From the NCBI GenBank assembly GCA_029721435.1, contig CM056573.1, forward strand, positions 70,870,001-70,934,000: a DNA stretch of 64,000 nt, given 5' to 3'. How positions within the stretch are numbered: the stretch's first letter is position 1; every line of letters begins with the position of its first letter. This stretch comes from Gymnothorax reevesii (taxonomy: Eukaryota; Chordata; Actinopteri; Anguilliformes; Muraenidae). The notes under the pieces were generated by a model. It had not been told where the DNA came from. It did not search any database and saw nothing but the letters and a program-made list of their open reading frames with translations. Below are positions 1-7,850 of the stretch, piece after piece. The translations under genes were made by a program, and so were the position numbers.

Positions 1-356
1 CAATTTGTTCTCCCATTTTGCAGGTAGAAATAGTGATTGTCACAGAGCTGTTCTTCTATTCATTTAGTTTATTTAGTAAGCTGGTTAGGATACCAGAAAA
101 AGAAATGGATCAGAGGAAATGGAAGAATGTAAGTCAGGCTTTGGCAAAGCTTCAGGACGTGAGTTCTTGTGAGTCAGATGGAGAAGAAATATCAGGGCTC
201 AGTGATGCTTCTAGGTCTAGTGAATCCGACTCCGATTTTGAAACTGAATGCGATCGTGAGCCACACGGTAAAGGTATCACAGCTGCTGGGCAAACTAGGC
301 CTTTGATGCCAGGAAGGTCACCAAAACTGGATATTTATTCACGTCATAATGCTTAG
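1..356 (+). CDS. Acidic Ser-rich ORF, U1 copy (5' truncated by window)
   Basis: Same frame as the full copy in U2, ending at TAG 354-356. It carries a Lys instead of Met in the QRKW(M)NV segment. Its start lies outside the window. Confidence 0.3.
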   Translation, partial: ICSPILQVEIVIVTELFFYSFSLFSKLVRIPEKEMDQRKWKNVSQALAKLQDVSSCESDGEEISGLSDASRSSESDSDFETECDREPHGKGITAAGQTRPLMPGRSPKLDIYSRHNA

Positions 357-631
357 GTTTCACAGCATAATTTCAAGTCCAAATACTTTGAAACATTTAA
401 AATTAGCCACAATAGCCAACAAATTGATGCTTTAAAGCTCTGACCTCTATACTATTTAATCAATGAAGAATCTTAGCAAAACACCATTTATTGTCCTCTG
501 AATTCTGAAAGTACTTTGAAATGCTTTCACTGAGGCAACACCTCACAGCTTAAAAGTATTACAAAGAGTGGTGCATTTTTGTCGATAAAGAGGATGCAGT
601 CATATTTCCACGTCATCCATGCCATGATGAA
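357..631. other. AT-rich spacer between ORF and SINE (reference, U1)
   Basis: No gene is recognised. It contains the 29-codon potential extension of the upstream ORF (closed here by TAG) and ends in a stretch reading GTCGATAAAG. In U3, U4, U9, U10 and U15-U18 the same stretch reads CAATAAAG, giving a consensus polyadenylation hexamer about 230 nt after the ORF stop (6948-6953 in U3). Confidence 0.5.
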
Positions 632-968
632 GGGAGACGCAGTAGCGCAGTGGAGAGCATGGGCTTGACTTGGGATGGAAAGATTCTGCGTTCAAGTCCT
701 TGCCTTAGCCTGTGCAAAGTGTTCTCAGGCAAAACTCTTCACTTCCACACTGCCTCACTCTACCCAGGTGTACAAATGGGTCCCAGCAAAATTGTCAGGG
801 AAACTTGACTGAGAGCAGTGGGAGAACCCGAGTTGGACTAGTGTCCCATCGAGGGGGTTTAGCAATACTCCTATTTGCTTCATGTCACAGAAACCAGGGT
901 TAAACACAGGCCTGGTGGGCCTCCAGGCATGACCTCCACGCCTGGTTAGAAATAGTCTTTATTCCGTC
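632..968 (+). mobile_element. tRNA-derived SINE (reference copy, U1)
   Basis: The 5' part resembles a tRNA gene. An A box TAGCGCAGTGG lies at 643-653 and a B box GTTCAAGTCC at 690-699, spaced as in tRNA promoters for RNA polymerase III. The body that follows (ACCCAGGTGTACAAATGGG, CTTCATGTCACAGAAACC, GCCTGGTGGGCC) resembles the conserved central region of a widespread animal SINE group; I cannot name the family with certainty. No poly-A tail or target-site duplications were identified. The element is fixed at the same place in every unit, so it inserted before the array was amplified. Confidence 0.75.
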
Positions 969-984
969 TGAGCAGCTGATCATT

Positions 985-1170
985 TTGAAAACAAGAAGGG
1001 CACTTGGTAGAGCTCATACCTCCACCAAGCCCACATGTAAGTATTATTGGTTCTGGATCCAGGAGAGTATCATCCAGACCAACAAGAGCTGTGATTAGTT
1101 CCTCTTTTAGGGCAGATTCTATTCAGTGCTGAAATTTTCTGAAAATCTGTTCATTACATAAGGACATACC
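985..1170 (+). mobile_element. RTE-LINE 3'-end-like segment (reference, U1)
   Basis: The strings GGGCACTTGGTAGAGC, CATACCTCC.CCAAG and CTGAAAATCTGTTCATTAC occur in this order and resemble the 3' untranslated region of RTE-type non-LTR retrotransposons as I remember it. It sits directly after the SINE body, so it could be the LINE-derived tail of that SINE or a separate insertion. The same segment follows the SINE in every complete unit. The similarity is recalled and was not searched. Confidence 0.4.
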
Positions 1171-1486
1171 AAATTGTTCCGAATATAAGACGATTCTGGA
1201 TATGAGACTACTCCCCTTTCTCAAGTCATATTTTGGAAAAAATAGGGTTTTGATGACAAAATCTTGTTTTAGTCACTAAAGAATAATAATCATCGCAAAA
1301 ATTTCTTTGAAAATACTGATAAAACAAACTGAAAGAAAAACCAATATAAAAGATTTCAGGCTGTTGTTTTGCGCCATCTATTGTTGTGAACATGTATTGA
1401 GTATAGACTATAAAACGCACACACAGGATGACTGTTATTGCTCGAAGCCGAGTCCACGGAAAATACGACGACCCCATTTCTCCGCT
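1171..1486. other. AT-rich stretch with degenerate direct repeats (reference, U1)
   Basis: No gene is recognised. It opens with two imperfect tandem copies, GAATATAAGACGATT and GGATATGAGACTACT (1182-1216), and ends with the related GAAAATACGACGACCCC (1459-1475). Between them is A-rich sequence with many in-frame Lys codons. The TAAGACGA-type motif recalls the ends of some DNA transposons, but no terminal inverted repeat pair could be shown. Confidence 0.35.
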
Positions 1487-2392
1487 GTGACGTGTCTTTA
1501 ATGGAACGGCGGAGGCGTCAAAGATAAAACAGGGTCACTTGAGCAAAAGGAGAGGAAATAGTAAACATGCCCGATGGACGAGAGATGCTAATTTACTGAG
1601 ATTCCGCAGAGAAGTCGCTGTTATGTCAAAGACGCAGAGTGCATCGTATACCTGTTCCGTGGATATGTAAAAAGCACCGTTGCAATAAACATATCTCCCC
1701 AGCGGGCCACAGTACGAAGTAGATTCCCAGTCCGTCGTGGAAACATATACTGGTGTACGTGCGATTAGGTAGTGATTGTTTTTAAATTTCATTTGATTTC
1801 ATTTGACACACTCTTTTTACTTGAACAAAAGATTGACCGCGATTCCGTACCATGCTTTCTGTTAACGTTCTGACAAAATGTGGCAGCCCTCCATGCTTAG
1901 GGTCGGGCGTGTAAAGTCACCGAACAGGCCTTGTGGTGACGTGTCTTAAATGGAACACTCGAGGCGTCATAAATCAGACCGGGTCACTTGAGCAGAAGAA
2001 AACAAAGGAGTAAACAAGCCCGATGGATGAGAGGTTCGAATTCTCTTGGATTCTGCTGAGAAGTCGCTTTGACGTCAAAGAGCCAGAGTGCATCGAATGT
2101 TCATTTTGTTGCTATAACAACAGCACCGTTGCTATAAACAACTCTGCCCAGGGAGCCGACGGAAGAATGCTGATTCTCAGTCCGTGTCCAATGCTCATGG
2201 AAACATGTCCAGGTGTACGTGCGATTTGGCAGTGATTTTATTTTTATGAAATTAGATTTTAATTGACTCACTCTTTGTTTAAACAAAAAAAAATGCGCGA
2301 TTCAGGAGCATGCTTTCTGTTTACGTATTGACAAAATGTGCCTGCCCTCCACTTAGCCGTCGGGCTTGTCTTGTGACCAAACAGGCTCTGCT
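1487..2392. repeat. Internal subrepeat pair A-B (reference, U1)
   Basis: Two direct, diverged copies: A 1487-1935 and B 1936-2392. Aligned landmarks are GTGACGTGTCTT(T/A)AATGGAAC, GGGTCACTTGAGCA, GTAAACA.GCCCGATGGA, GAGAAGTCGCT, CAGAGTGCATCG, CAGCACCGTTGC, TCAGTCCGT or CCAGTCCGT, GTGTACGTGCGATT, TTTCTGTTAACGT or TTTCTGTTTACGT, CCCTCCA.CTTAG and GAACAGGC or AAACAGGC. A third fragment, C (2393-2432), repeats only the opening GTGACGTGACTTAAATGG. B contains the 14-bp palindrome CTTTGACGTCAAAG at 2067-2080, whose A counterpart is only half preserved. An 85-codon antisense frame in A and a 70-codon sense frame in B stay open in all 20 copies, but neither is recognised. The origin of the subrepeat is unknown. 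Confidence 0.85.
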
Positions 2393-2432
2393 GTGACGTG
2401 ACTTAAATGGATCAGCGGAGGTTTTAAATTCT
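2393..2432. repeat. Third, truncated subrepeat copy C (reference, U1)
   Basis: Begins GTGACGTGACTTAAATGG like A and B, followed by CAGCGGAGG matching CGGCGGAGG of A, then diverges. It shows that the subrepeat once had at least three copies or that the duplication boundary lies here. Confidence 0.6.
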
Positions 2433-2616
2433 CCGGCAGCTACAGGTCTCAAAAAAGTTGGGACACTTGTAAAAAGGGGCTTTAAAAGCATTGAATTTCT
2501 AAGAGAATCAGCTGAAAGAACATTTAGCAAGTGATTAAGTTAACTGTCATCTGCTGCGCAACATGATTACTTATAAAAGGGTTGTCATTGAGAGGCTGAG
2601 TTTCTCAGAAGTAAAG

Positions 2617-2865
2617 ATGGCCAGAAGCTCTCCCACCTGTGAAGGCTTGCATAAAAAAAAAGGTTGAATACTTTAAAAACACTGCTCCTCGACGTTAAAT
2701 TGCAAAGGCATTGAAGGTCTCATCATCTTCAGTACATGACATCATCAAAAGATTCAGAGTAACTGGAAAAATCTCTGCGTGTAAGGGACTAGGCCGAGAC
2801 CTTTACTGGATGCCCTTTATCTTCGGACCCTCAGATGCCACTGCATCACTCACCGGCATGATTCT
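2617..2865 (+). mobile_element. Tc1-like transposase fragment (reference copy, U1)
   Basis: Translating across small frame breaks gives the start of a Tc1/mariner-type transposase as found in many fish: MARSSPTCEGLHKK, FKNTAP, RRKIAKALKVSSSSVHDI, IKRFRVTGKISACKG, then in another frame RPLLDA.YLR.LR.HCITHRHD. This covers the N-terminal helix-turn-helix DNA-binding region and linker; the DD(E/D) catalytic domain is absent. The ~170 bp before the ATG (CAAAAAAGTTGGGACAC, GAGAGGCTGAGTTTCTCAG) also resemble the 5' leader of that family. In this copy the A-run and a TGA follow HKKK, and GTTAAA puts a stop in RR(K)IA. It cannot encode a working transposase. Confidence 0.75.
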
Positions 2866-2925
2866 TGGGATTCTGCAATAATAGAGAAAGAAAAAACATC
2901 ACTGATTATACCTAAAACTGCCACA

Positions 2926-3180
2926 AGGTCATTTTGACCTCCATTAGTCCCAGTGCAAAAGAATGTAAAAGGACTATATAGCGGCTGACTATGGAGCTAG
3001 TCAGATTGGCAGCTCAAAGCACTTGACAGTAGCCTAATACCTCACTTATGCCCATTTATGCAACACATTCATACACTGACGGCTACGCAAGGCAGTCAAC
3101 TGCATCTTGGTTGACTGCATTTTGTTACTTTTTGAATGGTGTGCAGGCGCATATATAAGCCAGTTGCTGTCATGACGTCA
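2926..3180 (+). promoter_or_regulatory. ERE-like palindrome, hairpin, TATA and CRE segment leading into U2 (reference)
   Basis: In order: AGGTCATTTTGACCT at 2926-2940, which fits the oestrogen response element consensus GGTCANNNTGACC exactly; a hairpin with 8-bp stem GCAGTCAA/TTGACTGC (3092-3099, 3111-3118); a TATA box ATATATAAG at 3151-3159; and a full CRE, TGACGTCA, at 3173-3180 (the ATF/CREB site). The spacing from palindrome to CRE is exactly 255 bp in all 20 junctions. TATA followed by CRE would place a Pol II start at about 3180, inside the acidic ORF frame. The motifs are seen; that they act as a promoter is inference. Confidence 0.5.
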
Positions 3181-3540
3181 GAATCAATTTGTTCTCCCAT
3201 TTTGCAGGTAGAAATAGTGATTGTCACAGAGCTGTTCTTCTATTCATTTAGTTTATTTAGTAAGCTGGTTAGGATACCAGAAAAAGAAATGGATCAGAGG
3301 AAATGGATGAATGTAAGTCAGGCTTTGGCAAAGCTTCAGGACGTGAGTTCTTGTGAGTCAGATGGAGAAGAAATATCAGGGCTCAGTGATGCTTCTAGGT
3401 CTAGTGAATCCGACTCCGATTTTGAAACTGAATGCGATCGTGAGCCACACGGTAAAGGTATCACAGCTGCTGGGCAAACTAAGCCTTTGATGCCAGGAAG
3501 GTCACCAAAACTGGATATTTATTCACGTCATAATGCTTAG
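3136..3540 (+). CDS. Uncharacterised acidic Ser-rich ORF, 134 codons (reference copy, U2)
   Basis: I do not recognise this protein. The open frame begins MVCRRIYKPVAVMTSES, has a hydrophobic stretch at about residues 25-45 (VEIVIVTELFFYSFSLFSKL), then a basic patch (EKEMDQRKW) and a Ser/Asp/Glu-rich acidic tract at about 68-105 (SSCESDGEEISG, SSESDSDFETECD), ending at TAG. A TATA box (3151-3158) and CRE (3173-3180) overlap its first 15 codons. If that TATA is used, translation would more likely start at Met 51 (MDQRKW, 3286) or Met 57, leaving an acidic ~80-residue product. The region also has an acceptor-like TTTTGCAG before 3208 and a donor-like GTAAGT at 3313. The frame is broken or lengthened in several units, so it may be a pseudogene fragment or an exon. 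Confidence 0.35.
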   Translation: MVCRRIYKPVAVMTSESICSPILQVEIVIVTELFFYSFSLFSKLVRIPEKEMDQRKWMNVSQALAKLQDVSSCESDGEEISGLSDASRSSESDSDFETECDREPHGKGITAAGQTKPLMPGRSPKLDIYSRHNA

Positions 3541-3815
3541 GTTTCACAGCATAATTTCAAGTCCAAATACTTTGAAACATTTAAAATTAGCCACAATAGC
3601 CAACAAATTGATGCTTTAAAGCTCTGACCTCTATACTATTTAATCAATGAAGAATCTTAGCAAAACACCATTTATTGTCCTCTGAATTCTGAAAGTACTT
3701 TGAAATGCTTTCACTGAGGCAACACCTCACAGCTTAAAAGTATTACAAAGAGTGGTGCATTTTTGTCGATAAAGAGGATGCAGTCATATTTCCACGTCAT
3801 CCATGCCATGATGAA

Positions 3816-4152
3816 GGGAGACGCAGTAGCACAGTGGAGAGCATGGGCTTGACTTGGGATGGAAAGATTCTGTGTTCAAGTCCTTGCCTTAGCCTGTGCA
3901 AAGTGTTCTCAGGCAAAACTCTTCACTTCCACACTGCCTCACTCTACCCAGGTGTACAAATGGGTCCCAGCTAAATTGTCAGGGAAACTTGACTGAGAGC
4001 AGTGGGAGAACCCGAGTTGGACTAGTGTCCCATCGAGGGGGTTTAGCAATACTCCTATTTGCTTCATGTCACAGAAACCAGGGTTAAACACAGGCCTGGT
4101 GGGCCTCCAGGCATGACCTCCACGCCTGGTTAGAAATAGTCTTTATTCCGTC
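3816..4152 (+). mobile_element. tRNA-derived SINE, U2 copy
   Basis: A box is TAGCACAGTGG (one change); B box GTTCAAGTCC intact. CCCAGCTAAATT is a private variant. Confidence 0.75.
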
Positions 4153-4669
4153 TGAGCAGCTGCTCATTTTGAAAACAAGAAGGGCACTTGGGAGAGCTCA
4201 TACCTCCGCCAAGCCCACATGTAAGAATTATTGGTTCTGGATCCAGGAGAGTATCATCCAGACCAACAACAGCTGTGATTAGTTCCTCTTTTAGGGCAGA
4301 TTCTATTCAGTGCTGAAATTTTCTGAAAATCTGTTCATTACATCAGGACATACCGAATTGTTCCGAATATAAGACGATTCTGGATATGAGACTACTCCCC
4401 TTTCTCAAGTCATATTTTGGAAAAAATAGGGTTTTGATGACAAAATCTTGTTTTAGTCACTAAAGAATAATAATCATCGCAAAAATTTCTTTGAAAATAC
4501 TGATAAAACAAACTGAAAGAAAAACCAATATAAAAGATTTCAGGCTGTTGTTTTGCGCCATCTATTGTTGTGAACATGTATTGGTATAGACAATAAAACG
4601 CACACACAGGATGACTGTTATTGTTAGAAGCCGAGTCCACGGAAAATACGACGACCCCATTTCTCCGCT

Positions 4670-5572
4670 GTGACGTGTCTTTAATGGAACGGCGGAGGCG
4701 TCAAAGATAAAACAGGGTCACTTGAGCAAAAGGAGAGGAAATAGTAAACATGCCCGATGGACGAGAGATGCTAATTTACTGAGATTCCGCAGTGAAGTCG
4801 CTGTTATGTCAAAGACGCAGAGTGCATCGTATGCCTGTTCCGTGGATATGGAAAAAGCACCGTTGCCATAAACATATCTCCCCAGCGGGCCACAGTACGA
4901 AGTAGATTCCCAGTCCGTCGTGGAAACATATACTGGTGTACGTGCGATTAGGTCGTGATTGTTTTTAAATTTCATTTGACACACTCTTTTTACTTGAACA
5001 AAAGATTGACCGCGATTCCGTACCATGCTTTCTGTTAACGTTCGGACAAAATGTGGCAGCCCTCCATGCTTAGGGTCGGGCGTGTAAAGTCACCGAACAG
5101 GCCTTGTGGTGACGTGTCTTAAATGGAACACTCGAGGCGTCATAAATCAGACCGGGTCACTTGAGCAGAAGAAAACAAAGGAGTAAACAAGCCCGATGGA
5201 TGAGAGGTTCGAATTCTCTTGGATTCTGCTGAGAAGTCGCTTTGACGTCAAAGAGCCAGAGTGCATCGAATGTTCATTTTGTTGCTATAACAACAGCACC
5301 GTTGCTATAAACAACTCTGCCCAGGGAGCCGACGGAAGAATGCTGATTCTCAGTCCGTGTCCAATGCTCATGGAAAGATGTCCAGCAGTACATGCGATTT
5401 TGCAGTGATTTTATTTTTATGAAATTAGATTTTAATTGACTCACTCTTTGTTTAAACAAAAAATAAATAAAAATGCGCGATTCAGTAGCATGCTTTCTGT
5501 TTACGTATTGACAAAATGTGCCTGCCCTCCACTTATCCGTCGGGCTTGTCTTGTGACCAAACAGGCTCTGCT
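4670..5572. repeat. Subrepeat pair A-B, U2
   Basis: B begins at 5109. A is 10 bp short because one of two TTTCATTTGA copies is lost. CAGCAGTACATG replaces CAGGAGTACRTG in B. Confidence 0.85.
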
Positions 5573-5796
5573 GTGACGTGACTTAAATGGATCAGCGGAG
5601 GTTTCAAATTCTCCGGCAGCTACAGGTCTCAAAAAAGTTGGGACACTTGTAAAAAGGGGCTTTAAAAGCATTGAATTTCTAAGAGAATCAGCTGAAAGAA
5701 CATTTAGCAAGTAATTAAGTTAACTGTCATCTGCTGCGCAACATGATTACTTATAAAAGAGTTGTCATTGAGAGGCTGAGTTTCTCAGAAGTAAAG

Positions 5797-6045
5797 ATGG
5801 CCAGAAGCTCTCCCACCTGTGAAGGCTTGCATAAAAAAAAATGTTGAATACTTTAAAAACACTGCTCCTCGACGTTAAATTGCAAAGGCATTGAAGGTCT
5901 CATCATCTTCAGTACATGACATCATCAAAAGATTCAGAGTAACTGGAAAAATCTCTGCCTGTAAGGGACTAGACCGAGACCTTTACTGGATGCCCTTTAT
6001 CTTTGGACCCTCAGATGCCACTGCATCACTTACCGGCATGATTCT
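5797..6045 (+). mobile_element. Tc1-like fragment, U2
   Basis: GTTAAA stop retained; CTAGACCGAG and CACTTACCGG are private. Confidence 0.75.
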
Positions 6046-6105
6046 TGGGATTCTGCAAAAATAGAGAAAGAAAAAACATCACTGATTATACCTAGAACTG
6101 CCACA

Positions 6106-6360
6106 AGGTCATTTTGACCTCCATTAGTCCCAGTGCAAAAGAATGTAAATGGACTATATAGGGGCTGACTATGGAGCTAGTCAGATTGGCAGCTCAAAGC
6201 ACTTGACAGTAGCCTAATACCTCACGTATGCCCATTTATGCAGCACATTCATACACTGACGGCTACGCAAGGCAGTGAACTGCATCTTGGTTCACTGCAT
6301 TTTGTTACTTTTTGAATGGTGTGCAGGCGCATATAGAAGCCAGTTGCTGTCATGACGTCA
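6106..6360 (+). promoter_or_regulatory. Regulatory-looking segment into U3 (TATA lost, hairpin covaried)
   Basis: ERE-like site intact (TTT spacer) and CRE intact. TATA changed to ATATAGAAG. Hairpin arms are GCAGTGAA (6272-6279) and TTCACTGC (6291-6298). Confidence 0.45.
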
Positions 6361-6720
6361 GAATCAATTTGTTCTCCCATTTTGCAGGTAGAAATTGTGA
6401 TTGTCACAGAGCTGTTCTTCTATTCATTTAGTTTATTTAGTAAGCTGGTTAGGATACCAGAAAAAGAAATTAATCAGAGGAAATGGATGAATGTAAGTCA
6501 GGCTTTGGCAAAGCTTCAGGACATGAGTTCTTGTGAGTCAGATGGAGAAGAAATATCAGGGCTCAGTGATGCTTCTAGGTCTAGTGAATCCGACTCCCAT
6601 TTTGAAACTGAATGCGATCGTGAGCCACACGGTAAAGGTATCACAGCTGCTGTGCAAACTAAGCCTTTGATGCCAGGAAGGTCACCAAAACTGGATATTT
6701 ATTCACGTCATAATGCTTAG
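6352..6720 (+). CDS. Acidic Ser-rich ORF, U3 copy (122 codons from internal ATG)
   Basis: The T-to-G change in the TATA box creates an in-frame TAG after the upstream ATG, so the frame opens at the ATG overlapping the CRE. It has H for D in the SDS(D/H)FE motif and V for G in TAA(G/V)QT, as in U9 and U10. Confidence 0.3.
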   Translation: MTSESICSPILQVEIVIVTELFFYSFSLFSKLVRIPEKEINQRKWMNVSQALAKLQDMSSCESDGEEISGLSDASRSSESDSHFETECDREPHGKGITAAVQTKPLMPGRSPKLDIYSRHNA

Positions 6721-6995
6721 GTTTCACAGCATAATTTCAAGTCCAAATACTTTGAAACATTTAAAATTAGCCACAATAGCCAACAAATTGAAGCTTTAAA
6801 GCTCTGACCTCTATACTATTTAATCAATGAAGAATCTTAGCAAAACACCATTTATTGTCCTCTGAATTCTGAAAGTACTTTGAAATGCTTTCACTGAGGC
6901 AACACCTCACAGCTTAAAAGTATTACAAAGAGTGGTGCATTTTTGTCAATAAAGAGGATGCAGTCATATTTCCACGTCATCCATGCCATGATGAA

Positions 6996-7332
6996 GGGAG
7001 ACGCAGTAGCGCAGTGGAGAGCATGGGCTTGACTTGGGATGGAAAGATTCTGTGTTCAAGTCCTTGCCTTAGCCTGTGCAAAGTGTTCTCAGGCAAAACT
7101 CTTCACTTCCACACTGCCTCACTCTACCCAGGTGTACAAATGGGTCCCAGCAAAATTGTCAGGGAAACTTGACTGAGAGCAATGGGAGAACCCGAGTTGG
7201 ACTAGTGTCCCATCGAGGGGGTTTAGCAATACTCCTATTTGCTTCATGTCACAGAAACCAGGGTTAAACACAGGCCTGATGGGCCTCCAGGCATGACCTC
7301 CACGCCTGGTTAGAAATAGTCTTTATTCCGTC
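6996..7332 (+). mobile_element. tRNA-derived SINE, U3 copy
   Basis: Both boxes intact. GAGCAATGGG and CCGTCGGAGC variants are shared with U10. Confidence 0.75.
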
Positions 7333-7850
7333 GGAGCAGCTGCTCATTTTGAAAACAAGAAGGGCACTTGGTAGAGCTCATACCTCCGCCAAGCCCACAT
7401 GTAAGTATTATTGGTTCTGGATCCAGGAGAGTATCATCCAGACCAACAACAGCTGTGATTAGTTCCTCTTTTAGGGCAGATTCTATTCAGTGCTGAAATT
7501 TTCTGAAAATCTGATCATTACATAAGGACATACCGAATTGTTCCGAATATAAGACGATTCTGGATATGAGACTACTCCCCTTTCTCAAGTCATACTTTGG
7601 AAAAAATAGGGTTTTGATGACAAAATCTTGTTTTAGTCACTAAAGAATAATAATCATCGCAAAAATTTCTTTGAAAATACTGATAAAACAAACTGAAAGA
7701 AAAACCAATATAAAAGATTTCAGGCTGTTGTTTTGCGCCATCTATTGTTGTGAACATGTATTGAGTATAGACCATAAAACGCACACACAGGATGACTGTT
7801 ATTGTTAGAAGCCTAGTCCACGGAAAATACGACGACCCCATTTCTCCGCT

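Larger units (their letters stand above)
1..3135 (+). repeat. Array unit U1 (partial, lacks first 49 bp)
   Basis: Position 1 aligns with position 3185 of U2. The copy carries the ATGCGCG variant after the A-tract near 2293, shared with U2, U3 and U10, whereas other units have ATGACCGCG. It is used here as the coordinate reference for the internal parts. Confidence 0.98.
3136..6315 (+). repeat. Array unit U2 (3,180 bp)
   Basis: This copy is shortened by loss of one of two adjacent TTTCATTTGA copies near 4970-4980. The A-tract after subrepeat B is interrupted (AAATAAATAAAA, near 5460). From about 5.5 kb on it becomes nearly identical to the end of U9, the left edge of the 22,276-bp-spaced twin tract. 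Confidence 0.98.

Noticed and set aside
632..704. Functional tRNA gene
   Set aside because: A and B boxes fit, but the acceptor ends do not pair over 7 bp and the sequence continues into a SINE body.
712..903. 63-codon open frame inside the SINE, repeated in most units
   Set aside because: It has no ATG start, lies in tRNA-derived SINE sequence, and is disrupted or altered in U4, U17 and U18; a by-product of the repeat.
2023..2235. 70-codon sense frame beginning MDERFEFSW in subrepeat B, open in all units
   Set aside because: No recognisable domain, and the related frame in A diverges. Openness in near-identical copies is weak evidence, so it is mentioned under the subrepeat rather than called a gene.
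2321..2530. 69-codon minus-strand frames after subrepeat B
   Set aside because: They run across the B/C junction and the start of the Tc1-like leader and have no matching features; treated as shadows.
3136..3540. Acidic ORF as a named transposase (piggyBac- or Harbinger-like N-terminus)
   Set aside because: The Ser/Asp/Glu-rich tract is compositionally similar to such N-termini, but no catalytic motif or specific signature is present.
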